The translations under genes and the position numbers were made by a program. Source: Paenibacillus sp. AN1007 (lineage in GTDB: Bacteria; Bacillota; Bacilli; Paenibacillales; Paenibacillaceae). Taken from it: a stretch of DNA of 64,000 nt. The DNA is taken from contig NZ_CP159992.1 in NCBI RefSeq assembly GCF_040702995.1, positions 2,443,501 to 2,507,500 of the forward strand, written 5' to 3'. Below are positions 8,488 through 18,362 of this stretch, piece after piece. The notes beneath the pieces are model-generated. The model was not told where the DNA came from. It saw only the letters and a program-made list of their open reading frames with translations, and did no database searches. Within the stretch, counting starts at the first letter, position 1. Each line of letters begins with the position of its first letter.

Positions 8488-10104
8488 TCAGGTTTTGTAA
8501 ATGGAGATTTGATCTCTCATATTAAAAGCAGAATCTCGAATGTTATCGGAAAAATGCTGTATTTCTTCTGCAATAACCATCTGCTGTTCAACGGCCTGAA
8601 CCATCGTTGTGCTTTCTGTATGTGCTTGTTTGGCAATAGAAGCTAAATGCTGCATCGAAGCGCTGACCTCCTCAGAGCTTGCGGATAATTGCTCAGAAGC
8701 GGATGAGATCTCTTGCATCTGACTGGCAACGTCTTTGGCAGATTCAAGGATCATTGCGAATGCTTGACCTGCTTGTTCAACTGCATTTATCGTTTGTGCC
8801 AACTCTTTTTTTCCTTGAACTACGATAGTGTTTGCTGATACCGTATCTTCCTGAATGTCGTTAATCGTATCAAATATGTTGCTTAACGATCGACGGGTTT
8901 GATCTGCCAGTGAGCGAATTTCACTTGCAACAACGGAAAATCCTCTTCCTTGTTCCCCACTTCTTGCAGACTCTATACCTGCGTTAAGAGCGAGTAAGTC
9001 AGTTTGACGAGCAACTGTCGCTATAAGATGAACGATTTCTTGAATAGTAACGGAATGCTGTTTCATTGTCGCAACAGATCTTTCTATTTCATCCATCGTG
9101 TGATTAAAGCGGTCAATGCGAAGTTTAGCGTTCTTTAGAAGTTCCTCTCCCTTTCTAGCTTCTTGTTCAGTAGTGGATGAACATTCTGTAGCTTCATTAT
9201 TTGACTCACTGATCAGGGCAATGCCTCGGGCTACTTCATCTATGGCTCGTACCGTTTCTTCTGCTGACTGAAGTTGTACAAGCGCTCCATCGGAAACGGA
9301 AGCTGCCGACCGACCAATTTTTCTCATTGAAATGGAGGACTTCTCCAAATTCTTTATTAGATTCTGACTGGTTTGTACAACCACATCGGAATTATCCTGG
9401 GCTGAACGTATGAAGCCTGTAAGGCCAGTGCGCATGACTTCAAACATAATTGCAAGTTTGCCAATCTCATCTGAAGCGTTTGAATGAAATGACTGGCTTA
9501 AATCTCCATTATGGATCCGTTCCGTTCCTTTAACGAGACGTTCAATAGGCTTAATAATAGAACGCGCGAGCAGCAGGGCGATGACGATAACAAGTAAAGT
9601 CACTAATAACTGATATGTGATGGACTGCCAAAATACATTTTTGTTGGACGTGATCAATGTATGAATATTGGAGTTCACATCAATCACACTTTTGGATTTT
9701 AATCCAAGGATTAATTCGTTTAGTTTCTGTCCTCCCTCCAAATGACCTTGGTCAATGTAACTGGAATATGCTTCCTGAATCTGAACTGCTTCATTTTTTT
9801 CGGATGGATTCAATGCAGAATACTCTTGCAAAGCTTGCTTGAATTTTGTTAACAATTGTGCACTTGCTTCTTCAACGGATTCCTTAGACGCATATCCAAT
9901 CGATGGAAGCATCATTTGAACCTGGTATTCCATCAGACTCTCCTGCATCTCCTGTGCTTTCAGCGAGGAGGTAAATTGAACTTTTCGTATCTCTTCCAAC
10001 TTTTCATTTTGGATTAAAGATTTGTAATTTTGGTAACTTAGTGCCACGAGATACAGTACAATAACAGTCCCAAACACGAATAGCATTTTCCTACGAATAC
10101 TCAT
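8488..10104 (-). CDS. methyl-accepting chemotaxis protein
   Basis: A 538-residue chemoreceptor. Seen: a first membrane segment at about residues 7-24, an extracytoplasmic helical region of about 140 residues that looks like a four-helix-bundle sensor, a second membrane segment (about 163-182), a HAMP domain, and a long helical signalling domain with a hairpin tip reading QTDLLALNAGIESARSG. The usual tip is [25 protein letters not shown]; substitutions at the tip are modest. It signals through CheW/CheA to bias flagellar rotation. ATG 10104 follows AGAAGGTGG. It lies between the symporter and the second GH3, so it may sense a related sugar, but the ligand is unknown. Confidence 0.92.
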   Translation of the reverse strand: MSIRRKMLFVFGTVIVLYLVALSYQNYKSLIQNEKLEEIRKVQFTSSLKAQEMQESLMEYQVQMMLPSIGYASKESVEEASAQLLTKFKQALQEYSALNPSEKNEAVQIQEAYSSYIDQGHLEGGQKLNELILGLKSKSVIDVNSNIHTLITSNKNVFWQSITYQLLVTLLVIVIALLLARSIIKPIERLVKGTERIHNGDLSQSFHSNASDEIGKLAIMFEVMRTGLTGFIRSAQDNSDVVVQTSQNLIKNLEKSSISMRKIGRSAASVSDGALVQLQSAEETVRAIDEVARGIALISESNNEATECSSTTEQEARKGEELLKNAKLRIDRFNHTMDEIERSVATMKQHSVTIQEIVHLIATVARQTDLLALNAGIESARSGEQGRGFSVVASEIRSLADQTRRSLSNIFDTINDIQEDTVSANTIVVQGKKELAQTINAVEQAGQAFAMILESAKDVASQMQEISSASEQLSASSEEVSASMQHLASIAKQAHTESTTMVQAVEQQMVIAEEIQHFSDNIRDSAFNMRDQISIYKT

Positions 10105-10190
10105 TTAATATCCACCTTCTCTAAAAGTTACATATTAATAATTCTTATAAATTTATACATGTACGAGTTAAGTATAAAGACTATACAAAG

Positions 10191-10221
10191 GATAAAAGTC
10201 GCCTTCATGGCGACTTTTATC
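10191..10221. terminator. intrinsic terminator after second GH3 gene
   Basis: A perfect 13-base stem (GATAAAAGTCGCC and its complement) around a five-base loop. It is 30 bases beyond the stop of the leftward GH3 gene; the U-rich end is contributed by the stem itself. Confidence 0.75.
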
Positions 10222-10251
10222 TGAAATCAAGCTGAAAAGAAAGATCAAATT

Positions 10252-12534
10252 CTATGTTTCGCTTTGTACTGCCTGATTCAATGCTGCAAGTAATTGTGAT
10301 AAGGTTTCCTCTGTCATCCCTGAAAAAGGAATCAGGTTCCGCAATGGCAAATACTGCATGGAAGCTTGAACCATCTCAGCGGATACTGCACTGGATTGAA
10401 TCTCACTTTGATCCTGATCCGCTTGAGGTTGCATTTGAGAAAAAATTGCCATCGTTTTAGGATTTGCAAGCAGCTCACCAAAAGTAGTATCACGATGGTA
10501 TGTTGGGATAATTTCACGGGATGTCGAATTTACGACAACTTTTGTTGTAAGCCTAATCTCTTGAGAAGATGCACCTACCAATATCTCGAATTCGCCGCTG
10601 TCCACATGCCAATCGGATCGCTCTACATCGTAATATGCAAATGAACGTTTATCGAGACTTATTGTGACTTGTTTCTCTTCACCTGGTTTTAAGTCGATCT
10701 TGGTGAAGCCCTTCAACTCTTTGTCAGGACGTGTAACACGGGATGCTGTGTCATGAATATAAAGTTGAACAATCTCCTTACCCTGCACAGAACCAGTATT
10801 CTTAATCTTTACCGAGACGTTGATGCAATCTGTATCGTTGATCTTCCTTTTATCAACAGTCAGGTTGGAGTATTCAAATTGTGTGTAGCTTAGTCCATAA
10901 CCAAAAGGAAACAGCGGTTCTATATCTTTGGCTTCATAGTACCGATAACCTACAAATATCCCCTCTCTGTATTCAACCTGGTTTCCATCACCAGGGAAAA
11001 ACAATGCGGATGGATTGTGTTTGGTTGAACGCGGGAACGTCTCGGCAAGCTTGCCGCTCGGGTTGGCATCACCAAATAAAATATCAGCGATAGCGCCTCC
11101 AGTTGCCTGTCCCCCCAGATATGCTTCCAGAACGGCTTTGACATTGTGGAGCCAAGGCATAACGACAGGGGCACCATTGCTCAACACTACAATTACATTA
11201 GGTTGAACAGCAGCTATTGCGGTAATGAGCTCCTGATGATTGTTTGGCAGGTCAAGATGTTTGCGGTCATATCCCTCAGATTCATAACGATCGGGTAGTC
11301 CTACAAACAAGATGGCCACATCAGCTGCCGCTGCCGTTTCCAGAGCAGCTTGTAATAATGGAGCATTGGTTTCATCCGAGCTCAGTTCATATCCCTGCGC
11401 ATACGTGAGTTGTGCTTGGTCTCCTGCTGAAAGAAGCAACTGCTCATAAGGAATATCAATTTTCGTTGCATTAATGTGTGAACTTCCCCCGCCCTGATAA
11501 CGGGCAGATTGGGCTAGTTCTCCAATAACAGCGATATGGCCCGTTTTCTGCAATGGTAGTATCCCATTTTCGTTTTTCAGCAATACCATGGTCTCTTGGG
11601 CCACCTGTCTCGCAAAAGCATGATGCTCTTCAGCATCGTATGTCGCATCTTGCTGCATATGATCTGCACATTTAAAAATAACCGTAAGCAAGCGTTCGAC
11701 CGCTTGATCAAGTAATGAGATATCGAGTGTGCCCTCTTCAACCGCTTGAATAATTTTAAGTTGTGCCTCCCCATTGGAAGGCGGCATTTCAAGTTCCATG
11801 CCTGCCGCCACGCTAGGTACAATTTCACTGACTGCTCCCCAGTCTGACATAACAATTCCGTCATGACCCCATTCTTCTCGCAATATATCATTCAGCAGGT
11901 AGGGATTCTCCGATGCATAGGTCCCATTAACTTTGTTGTATGCAGACATAAGAGTCCATGGTTGAGCTTGTTTGACCGCTTTTTCAAAGCCAGTTAAGTA
12001 AATTTCGCGTAAAGTCCTTTCATCCACTACCGCATTAACAGACATTCGACGATCCTCCTGATTGTTAACGGCAAAATGCTTCAACGAAGTGCCGACTCCC
12101 TGGCTTTGCACACCGCGAATGTGAGATGAAGCCAGTTCACCTGTAAGATACGGATCTTCAGAAAAATACTCAAAGTTTCGTCCGCACAGCGGGGAGCGCT
12201 TGATATTAGCACCTGGTCCCAGCAAAACAGATACATTCTCAGTCTGGGCTTCTTTACCAATGGTACTTCCTACCTGTTCAATCAGGTCGCGATTCCAGGA
12301 ACTTGCCAGCCCGCTGGCTGTAGGAAAACATGTCGCGGGTACACTTTCGTTCAGACCCAGATGATCCGATTCTCCATCTTGTTTTCGCAGTCCATGTGGT
12401 CCGTCAGCTAGCATAATGGATGGAATACCTAATCTTTCGATTCCTGTGGTTGTCCAGAAGGTGCTGCCGGAACACAGACTGGCTTTCTCCTCGATTGTCA
12501 TTTGATCTATGAGCTGTTTAATATCTCGTTTCAT
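10252..12534 (-). CDS. GH3 beta-glycosidase, second copy
   Basis: A 760-residue family 3 glycoside hydrolase, homologous along its length to the 818-residue enzyme at the left. Seen: KHFAVNN (about 152-158), nucleophile aspartate in VMSDWGAV (D231), [13 protein letters not shown], and a fibronectin III-like domain near 575-645 followed by a short variable tail. No signal peptide. A longer frame begins at 12564, but ATG 12534 has AAAGGGAG nine bases upstream and aligns with the start of the sister enzyme, so I prefer it. It stands alone, divergent from a YesN-type regulator, and has two tandem candidate operator repeats 76-116 bases upstream. Substrate unknown. Confidence 0.9.
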   Translation of the reverse strand: MKRDIKQLIDQMTIEEKASLCSGSTFWTTTGIERLGIPSIMLADGPHGLRKQDGESDHLGLNESVPATCFPTASGLASSWNRDLIEQVGSTIGKEAQTENVSVLLGPGANIKRSPLCGRNFEYFSEDPYLTGELASSHIRGVQSQGVGTSLKHFAVNNQEDRRMSVNAVVDERTLREIYLTGFEKAVKQAQPWTLMSAYNKVNGTYASENPYLLNDILREEWGHDGIVMSDWGAVSEIVPSVAAGMELEMPPSNGEAQLKIIQAVEEGTLDISLLDQAVERLLTVIFKCADHMQQDATYDAEEHHAFARQVAQETMVLLKNENGILPLQKTGHIAVIGELAQSARYQGGGSSHINATKIDIPYEQLLLSAGDQAQLTYAQGYELSSDETNAPLLQAALETAAAADVAILFVGLPDRYESEGYDRKHLDLPNNHQELITAIAAVQPNVIVVLSNGAPVVMPWLHNVKAVLEAYLGGQATGGAIADILFGDANPSGKLAETFPRSTKHNPSALFFPGDGNQVEYREGIFVGYRYYEAKDIEPLFPFGYGLSYTQFEYSNLTVDKRKINDTDCINVSVKIKNTGSVQGKEIVQLYIHDTASRVTRPDKELKGFTKIDLKPGEEKQVTISLDKRSFAYYDVERSDWHVDSGEFEILVGASSQEIRLTTKVVVNSTSREIIPTYHRDTTFGELLANPKTMAIFSQMQPQADQDQSEIQSSAVSAEMVQASMQYLPLRNLIPFSGMTEETLSQLLAALNQAVQSET

Positions 12535-12609
12535 CCATGGATACTCCCTTTCGTTATGTATCATTTAAAGGTATCCATTTTATTTTACGGTTGAGGGAGA
12601 AGAAGGCAT

Positions 12610-12650
12610 ATAACGCATTCTTAAGATTGCATAACGCATTTCGCAAGATT
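12610..12650. promoter_or_regulatory. 21-base-spaced direct repeats, candidate AraC-type operator
   Basis: ATAACGCATT occurs at 12610-12619 and again at 12631-12640, 21 bases apart, each followed by a near-identical AAGATT. Two helical turns between direct repeats is the geometry used by AraC-type DNA-binding domains. They lie between the GH3 start (12534, leftward) and the YesN-type regulator start (12815, rightward). The rest of the 280-base gap shows no other feature I can support. Confidence 0.5.
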
Positions 12651-12814
12651 CATTTTGACTTTTGTGTCCTTTTTTACACCTATAGATAACTACATCCAAA
12701 CACGGATAACAATATCTTAATATTCGCAGGTTAAGAAGGAGATCCGGATTGTAATGCCCGTGATGATTGCCTACAATAAGGAGACCAATCATCAGGAAGG
12801 AAGTTGTTGCACTT

Positions 12815-14412
12815 ATGTATGCGCTTTTAATTGTAGACGACGAGAAGTCTGTGGTGGACAGTCTTGCTCTCACGATTCCTTGGGAAGATAGCGGCATCGA
12901 AGAAGTGCATCGTGCCTACTCTGCCGAGGAAGCACTGGATATCACGTCCCGGTTTGCGATTGATGTGATGATTACGGATATACGTATGCCTGAAATGGAT
13001 GGCCTTGAATTAATCCGCCTTATTCGCTTATCAGCTCCTCGCATTCAGAGTATTATTTTGTCAGGACATGATGAATTTGAATATGCGCAGCAAGCCATTC
13101 GCTATCAGGCGATGAACTATATGCTTAAACCTGTGGACACTCAAGCGCTTATCAAGACTGTTGAAGACGCCATTAAGAATATTGAGCAAGAATGGGAAAA
13201 GATAAGTTCAATGCAGCAGATCCAGCACATGTTACATGCTAATCTTCCCGTGTTGCGAAATCAGTTTCTTAATGATCTCCTCCAAAATAAGCCTATGAGT
13301 CAGCATATTTTGGAGGAGCGCCTGAAGATTCTGAATCTTCCTATCCGTATGGAAGACAACTATCGAATGATGGTGATCCGAATGGAAGAGGAATTCTCAG
13401 GATATGATCTTCAATCTCTATCCCTCCTTGAATATGCGATTACCAATATTGCAGATGAAGTTTTCACTCCATTTGGATTATGGCATTGTATTACCGATCA
13501 GGGGTATCTGGTGTTCCTCGTTCATCATGAGGACCGCAAAACACTAAATTCTGTTGATTCTTTTGCAGTTAAGCTGCAAAATCATGTGCAAAAATTTCTA
13601 AATGGGGCAATCTCCATCTGTTTGGGGCAAGAGAGCTTTTTCCTAGAGGATTAAGTGAAGGTTTTAATCGGTGCGTGGCGGTTATTCAACAAAATGTTGG
13701 TGACCATAAAAGCTATTTTATTACCGTCGACGATCAGCTGCCGAGCCCCGTGATGGATCAAGGTTATCTTCAACTTTTGGAGCCTCCACTTCTGCCGCAA
13801 TTGTTGGAAGCTGGAAACTGGGAAGAAGCGATTGCCAAAATCAAACGTGTGCTTGTAGTGGATGAAGAAGGGGCGGACCTGTCTCATGAAGTTCTCTATA
13901 CCTGCTTGCTGTACTTATCATCCACCTTTGCCATTGCATTTCGCTCACAACATGTTACGGTAGATGAACTGCTTAATGAAGAGTTCGATTTGATGATTCG
14001 AAAAAAAAGTCAAATTTCCAGCCATCGTGTATATGGCTGGGCTGAGAAAATAATTCAGTTTCATCGAAGCAAAGCGATAAATCAGATTAGGCATACTCAC
14101 GATGATATTGCTTCAAGTGTGCATGCCTACATTCAGAATCATCTTTCAGATGGGATCTCGTTGCAAATTATTGCAGATCATGTTGGACTGCATCCGGTCT
14201 ACTTGTCTAAAGTCTACAAAACAGCAACAGGAGAAACGATTGGCGATTATCTGTTTCGACTGCGCATGCAAAGAGCGGTTCACCTCCTGACCCAAACCGA
14301 ACTTAAAGTTGCTGATGTGAGCAAAAAGCTTGGGTTCATGGCTCCCCCTCATTTTATAAAAATTTTCAAAAAACAATATGGCTGCACACCTCAGGAATAT
14401 AGAAACCGTTAA
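12815..14412 (+). pseudogene. YesN-type response regulator, split by a frameshift
   Basis: Two adjacent frames together encode one response regulator of about 530 residues. The first (12815-13654) has the receiver domain with acidic pocket VDDE, phospho-acceptor D55 in VMITDIRMPEMDG and K in MLKPVD, plus part of the linker. The second carries the rest of the linker and two AraC helix-turn-helix motifs (IIADHVGLHPVYLSKVYK; ADVSKKLGFMAPPHFIKIFKK). Reading continues sensibly if one base is restored near the T5 tract at 13637-13641 or just after; otherwise a TAA ends the first frame at 13652-13654. Start ATG 12815 follows AGGAAGGAAG. It may be a true frameshift mutation or an assembly error. The partner kinase is not adjacent. 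Confidence 0.85.
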
Positions 14413-14452
14413 TTTTTCCAATACGATCATTGGACTCATGGAAACAGAAAAA

Positions 14453-14488
14453 AACCTTCTACACCATATGAATTATGAGTGGAAGGTT
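14453..14488 (+). terminator. intrinsic terminator after response regulator
   Basis: AACCTTC ... GAAGGTT stem extended by CAC/GTG with a small bulge, followed by a T-rich tract (CTTCTTTG). Confidence 0.6.
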
Positions 14489-14570
14489 CTTCTTTGTTAT
14501 TATGCAATTTGTTGAAGTTGTTTTAAGAATATGGTCCGTATCTATTGTTGGTATACAAGATCCTCTTCCG

Positions 14571-14621
14571 TTGACAAACCATACTTAAGTTGATAGCATA
14601 ATTTAATTGAACTTAAGGAGG
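14571..14621 (+). promoter_or_regulatory. promoter and inverted-repeat operator of the TetR gene
   Basis: TTGACA (14571-14576) and TAGCAT (14594-14599) are 17 bases apart. An exact inverted repeat, CTTAAGTT (14584-14591) and AACTTAAG (14610-14617), starts in the spacer and runs into the ribosome binding site AAGGAGG (14615-14621). Bound repressor would block both transcription start and the translation site, consistent with autoregulation. Confidence 0.6.
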
Positions 14622-14629
14622 TCATTATC

Positions 14630-15280
14630 ATTCAACCCAAGCAAAGGTTAGAACAGGAGCGCACAAGCTTGCGGCAGAAACGCCGAACCGCAATCATTGA
14701 AGCGGCTACAGCAGTATTTGCACGACAGGGTTTTGAGCAGACGACGATGCAGGAAATTGCCAATGAAGCGATACTTGGCGTCGCGACAATTTTCCGTTAC
14801 TTTCCTAAGAAAGAACATCTTATTGTGGAAGTTGCGGCTAACATTGTGCATTCAGAAATTGAGATACTTCAAGACGTATTACATGACGAAGGTACGTGTT
14901 ATGAGAAAATGGAGCGCATTTTTGACGCTTTGGTCTTCTATCATCAAGCTCATTACCAACAGAATTCCAAACTTATAGAAGCATTTGAATGTTATGTTGC
15001 CTTGTCTAAAGCACCTTTGGAGAACTTACAAATTTATCAGGACGCATATGATCAGCTGATCCATCTGTTTACGGAGCTGGCCCATTTAGGCGAACGGGAT
15101 GGTTCTGTGCGCACGGACATGAATACAGTAGATACACTAATTACGATGATGAATGTATTCGGTAACTTTTCTAAAAAAATGTCCTCGCTGCATGATACGG
15201 ATGCATTCCATACCCGGGTAGACTTGAATCAACAATTTAACATTCTTAAAACAACTTTCCTTTCAGCGCTTAAGGCTTAA
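14630..15280 (+). CDS. TetR-family transcriptional regulator, probable AUU start
   Basis: A TetR/AcrR-type repressor with the N-terminal DNA-binding domain (RTAIIEAATAVFARQGFEQ, then IANEAILGVATIFRYFPKK with the helix-turn-helix) and a variable helical ligand domain. Start: the only strong site, AAGGAGG at 14615-14621, sits eight bases before an in-frame ATT at 14630 (ATT 14624 and ATC 14627 are closer). No ATG or GTG is available there. The first conventional alternative is TTG 14669, with no good site, giving 203 residues instead of 216. The gene is convergent with the MMPL exporter gene, 15 bases stop to stop, which suggests but does not prove a regulatory link. Confidence 0.8.
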   Translation: MQPKQRLEQERTSLRQKRRTAIIEAATAVFARQGFEQTTMQEIANEAILGVATIFRYFPKKEHLIVEVAANIVHSEIEILQDVLHDEGTCYEKMERIFDALVFYHQAHYQQNSKLIEAFECYVALSKAPLENLQIYQDAYDQLIHLFTELAHLGERDGSVRTDMNTVDTLITMMNVFGNFSKKMSSLHDTDAFHTRVDLNQQFNILKTTFLSALKA

Positions 15281-15295
15281 TTACATTTTTGTTAT

Positions 15296-17509
15296 TTAGA
15301 TGTGTGTCTCCGTCTGGACTTTGGTATTTGGCGCCACTTTGTTCTCCTTCCTATTCTCTTGCATAATGGATTCGCCTTCAATATCGATATTAGGCAGAAG
15401 CCGATCCAACCATTTAGGCAGATACCAAGCGTGTTTACCCAGTATTGTCATGACAGCGGGTACAAGTGTCATTCGTACGATAAAGGCATCTACCAGGATA
15501 CCAAAGGCAAGGGCAAGTCCCATCGATTTGATGATCGTATCTTCGGCAAAAATAAAGCTGGCAAACACCGCAATCATGATGAGGCCAGCGGCTGTAACCA
15601 CAGGCCCGCTGTGAGTTAATCCACTTCTTACTGAACGGTGGGCGTCGCCCGTGTGGGTATAATCCTCACGCATTCTGCTTACCAGAAATACTTCGTAATC
15701 CATTGCCAGTCCGAACAAAATTCCGGTCACAAGAATAGGTAGGAAACTCAAGACGGGTCCAGGTTCTGGAATGCCGAACAAGCTGCCGAGGTATCCATCC
15801 TGTATGACCCATACGATAAAACCAAGTGTTGAACCTAACGTGAACAAGAAGCCGGCAACTGCTTTAATAGGAACCAGGATTGAACGGAATACGAGCATTA
15901 GCAGAACAAAGGCGAGTCCAACGATAAGCAATGCAAACTTAGGCAGTGCCTCCTGTAATTTTTCGGAAATATCAATGTTGACTGCCGTCCCACCGGTTAC
16001 CATAATCTCTACGTTGTCTTTTTTCAGCACGTTCTCCGATTGATCCCGAATAGCTTGTACTAATTCAGTTGTGCGAATATCATGTGGTCCTGTCTCAGGC
16101 AATACGGTAATGATTGCTGCTTGTCCCGAAGGACTAGGAATCGCAGGTGATACACTTGCAACACCTGGAATATCTTTGATGTAAGTGGCTGCCTCCGCAA
16201 TCTTCTTCTGGCCATCCTTGCTGTCACTGGTCTTGGCTACAATGACAAGCGGACCATTAAAGCCGGCTCCAAATCCCTCTGCTAATAAGTCGTAACCTCT
16301 TCGTTCCGTGGTTTCAGTTGATTTAAGCCCGCTATCGGGCAAGCCTAGCTCCATGTGCAGGAATGGCAATGTACATACCGCAAGAATGACTATGGATACA
16401 ATCGAGGTTAACCACGGTTTTCGGGTGATCATTCCTCCCCAAGCGTTATCTTTTGTTTTATTTTTCTTTTGACCCGACCATTTGCGCAACCAGCGATTTT
16501 CCCGTGCCGGACTGATCCGATCTCCTGCAACAGCCAGAATAGCAGGCACAAAGATGATGGCAATAAGCACTGCGACAAATACACTGATTGCTGCAGCCAA
16601 GCCCATCATGGTAATAAACGGAATTTGAACAACGGAGAGCCCTACAAGGGCGATAATAACGGTCAGTCCCGCAAACACGACGGATCCTCCGGCAGTAGCA
16701 TTGGCTTGCGCAATGGCCGTCTCACGGTCATAACCTTCGGCCAGCTGTTGACGGTAGCGGGATATAATGAACAGAGCGTAGTCAATACCTACGGCTAAAG
16801 CGAGCATGACAGCGAGAGTGATTGAAAATGAAGACATCGATACAAAGTTTGATCCAACGATTACGGTCATCAAGCCAATTCCCAAACCGATCACTGCTGT
16901 CAGAATAGGTAATCCGGCTGCCAGAAATGATGTGAAGGTAAAAGCCAGAATCATAAACGCAATCAGAATTCCGATGACTTCAGAGATGCCGCCTACCTCA
17001 ATTTCAGAGAAAGCCACACTGCCTCCGAGTTCTGTCTGCACTCCATTTTTGGTTAACATTTCTGCTATATTTAGTACGTTTTCTTTTGAATGTTCTTCGA
17101 CTTCACTTGCGGCTTGTTTGTACGTAATATCAGCATATCCGATTTTTTTGTCTGGACTTAGTGTCATGGTTTCGTATGGATTTGAAACGGAGACGACGGA
17201 CAGGTCCGTTTTAACATCTCTCAACGCCTTTTTTATTTTAGATTGATTACCCTCTGAGGTGAGCAATCCCTGATCCGCTTTGAAAATCAGACGAATCTGA
17301 CCACCACCATCCGACGCGGGAAATTCGGATTTCAATACCTCGGCGGCCTGGTCGGATTTTGTTCCGGGTATGGTCATCTCGCCTGTGAACGCAGTCCCCA
17401 TGCCTAGGCCGAGAGATGCCATTACAATGAGAAGTGTAAGTGTTGCTGTAATTACTGTTTTTCTTTTCCTCGAAGACCAGGCTCCGAGACGATATAACCA
17501 TTTTGCCAT
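15296..17509 (-). CDS. MMPL/RND-family exporter, YdfJ-like
   Basis: A membrane protein of about 737 residues of the MMPL branch of the RND superfamily. Seen: 12 predicted membrane segments in two halves, each opening with one segment followed by a large outer loop; GIDYALFIISRYRQ in the first half and GLAMDYEVFLVSRMRED in the second are the conserved MMPL segments. Such proteins export lipids or hydrophobic drugs using the proton gradient. The frame is open to 17542, but MAKWLYRLG at 17509 is the usual family start; AAAGGGG lies 13 bases upstream. The divergent two-component genes and shared GTAC motifs upstream suggest control like that of Bacillus subtilis YdfHI over YdfJ. Confidence 0.88.
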   Translation of the reverse strand: MAKWLYRLGAWSSRKRKTVITATLTLLIVMASLGLGMGTAFTGEMTIPGTKSDQAAEVLKSEFPASDGGGQIRLIFKADQGLLTSEGNQSKIKKALRDVKTDLSVVSVSNPYETMTLSPDKKIGYADITYKQAASEVEEHSKENVLNIAEMLTKNGVQTELGGSVAFSEIEVGGISEVIGILIAFMILAFTFTSFLAAGLPILTAVIGLGIGLMTVIVGSNFVSMSSFSITLAVMLALAVGIDYALFIISRYRQQLAEGYDRETAIAQANATAGGSVVFAGLTVIIALVGLSVVQIPFITMMGLAAAISVFVAVLIAIIFVPAILAVAGDRISPARENRWLRKWSGQKKNKTKDNAWGGMITRKPWLTSIVSIVILAVCTLPFLHMELGLPDSGLKSTETTERRGYDLLAEGFGAGFNGPLVIVAKTSDSKDGQKKIAEAATYIKDIPGVASVSPAIPSPSGQAAIITVLPETGPHDIRTTELVQAIRDQSENVLKKDNVEIMVTGGTAVNIDISEKLQEALPKFALLIVGLAFVLLMLVFRSILVPIKAVAGFLFTLGSTLGFIVWVIQDGYLGSLFGIPEPGPVLSFLPILVTGILFGLAMDYEVFLVSRMREDYTHTGDAHRSVRSGLTHSGPVVTAAGLIMIAVFASFIFAEDTIIKSMGLALAFGILVDAFIVRMTLVPAVMTILGKHAWYLPKWLDRLLPNIDIEGESIMQENRKENKVAPNTKVQTETHI

Positions 17510-17604
17510 AATAAATGTCATGCCCCTTTCAACTTGCTGCAATTAGGAAGTGTGTCATCACCACCCTATGTCTGTATTGTATTGAAAAATAGACGAAAAA
17601 AAAT

Positions 17605-17657
17605 CGTACATAAGGGCATTCCCCAAATGTACGATCGGGCAAGATCGGGCATGTACG
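17605..17657. promoter_or_regulatory. candidate response-regulator sites before the MMPL exporter
   Basis: CGTACAT (17605-17611) and ATGTACG (17627-17633) form an exact inverted pair. CCCCAAATGTAC (17621-17632) matches in 11 of 12 positions the GCCCRAAYGTAC motif that I recall being reported for YdfI in Bacillus subtilis. GATCGGGC is repeated at 17633-17640 and 17643-17650, and GGGCATGTAC follows at 17647-17656. All lie 95-150 bases upstream of the exporter start. Confidence 0.5.
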
Positions 17658-17693
17658 TTAGATTGTGTCAAGACGTACGCGAGTATTTTTTAC

Positions 17694-18338
17694 TTAGAGG
17701 TGCAGGAGTCCCTTTTCGACAGCGACAGCAACCGCTTCAGACCGCGAATCCACGCCAAGTTTGTTGTAAATATTAGTTAGATGAGCTTTCACCGTACGTT
17801 CGGCAATGCCCATGTCGAAAGCAATCTCCTTGCTGCGCATCCCTCTTGCGATGGCTTGCAATACAATCGTTTCTTTATCGCTAAGCAAGGTAGGTTCCGT
17901 TTTTCGGGCTAGCGATCGGGTCTGATGAGCAAATACTCTGGCCGTAATCTCTGGCTGAAGCAAGGTCTCTCCACGGAGAGCAGAGTCCAATGTACGGAAC
18001 AGATTTTCACGGCTGGTATCCTTTAAAAGATATCCTTTGGCACCCAGGGATAAACCTTCGATCATAAGTTCGTCCTCGTTATATGTGGTAAGAATGATAA
18101 CTGGAATAAGAAGGCCTTGCTCCTGCATCCGTTTCATGGTGTCCAGTCCCCCAAGCCCCCCTGGCATGTTAAGGTCCATCAGGATGACATCCGGTTCTGA
18201 ACTTTCCATCAGTTTTAATGCCTCAACACCTTCGTTTGCTTCTCCTACAATGCTGTAATTGTCGTCTGTTTCAAGAATAAGCTTCAGACCTTCTCTTACA
18301 ACCCAATGATCGTCCACAATCAGGACTTTGTGCTTCAT
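17694..18338 (-). CDS. NarL/FixJ-family response regulator
   Basis: A 214-residue response regulator. Receiver domain with VDD at 8-10 and phospho-acceptor D55 (ILMDLNMPGG), then a LuxR/NarL-type helix-turn-helix near the C-terminus (LSDKETIVLQAIARGMRSKE; AERTVKAHLTNIYNKLGV). ATG 18338 follows AGGAGAGGG. It is 24 bases behind the sensor kinase gene, forming a two-gene operon transcribed towards the MMPL exporter gene, with which the organisation kinase-regulator-exporter is like ydfHI-ydfJ. Stimulus unknown. Confidence 0.92.
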   Translation of the reverse strand: MKHKVLIVDDHWVVREGLKLILETDDNYSIVGEANEGVEALKLMESSEPDVILMDLNMPGGLGGLDTMKRMQEQGLLIPVIILTTYNEDELMIEGLSLGAKGYLLKDTSRENLFRTLDSALRGETLLQPEITARVFAHQTRSLARKTEPTLLSDKETIVLQAIARGMRSKEIAFDMGIAERTVKAHLTNIYNKLGVDSRSEAVAVAVEKGLLHL

Positions 18339-18362
18339 GCGGTTATCCCTCTCCTGCTCTGA

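Noticed and set aside
12580-12897. 105-codon leftward frame crossing the GH3/regulator gap
   Set aside because: It runs through the candidate operator and overlaps the regulator start; composition is not protein-like.
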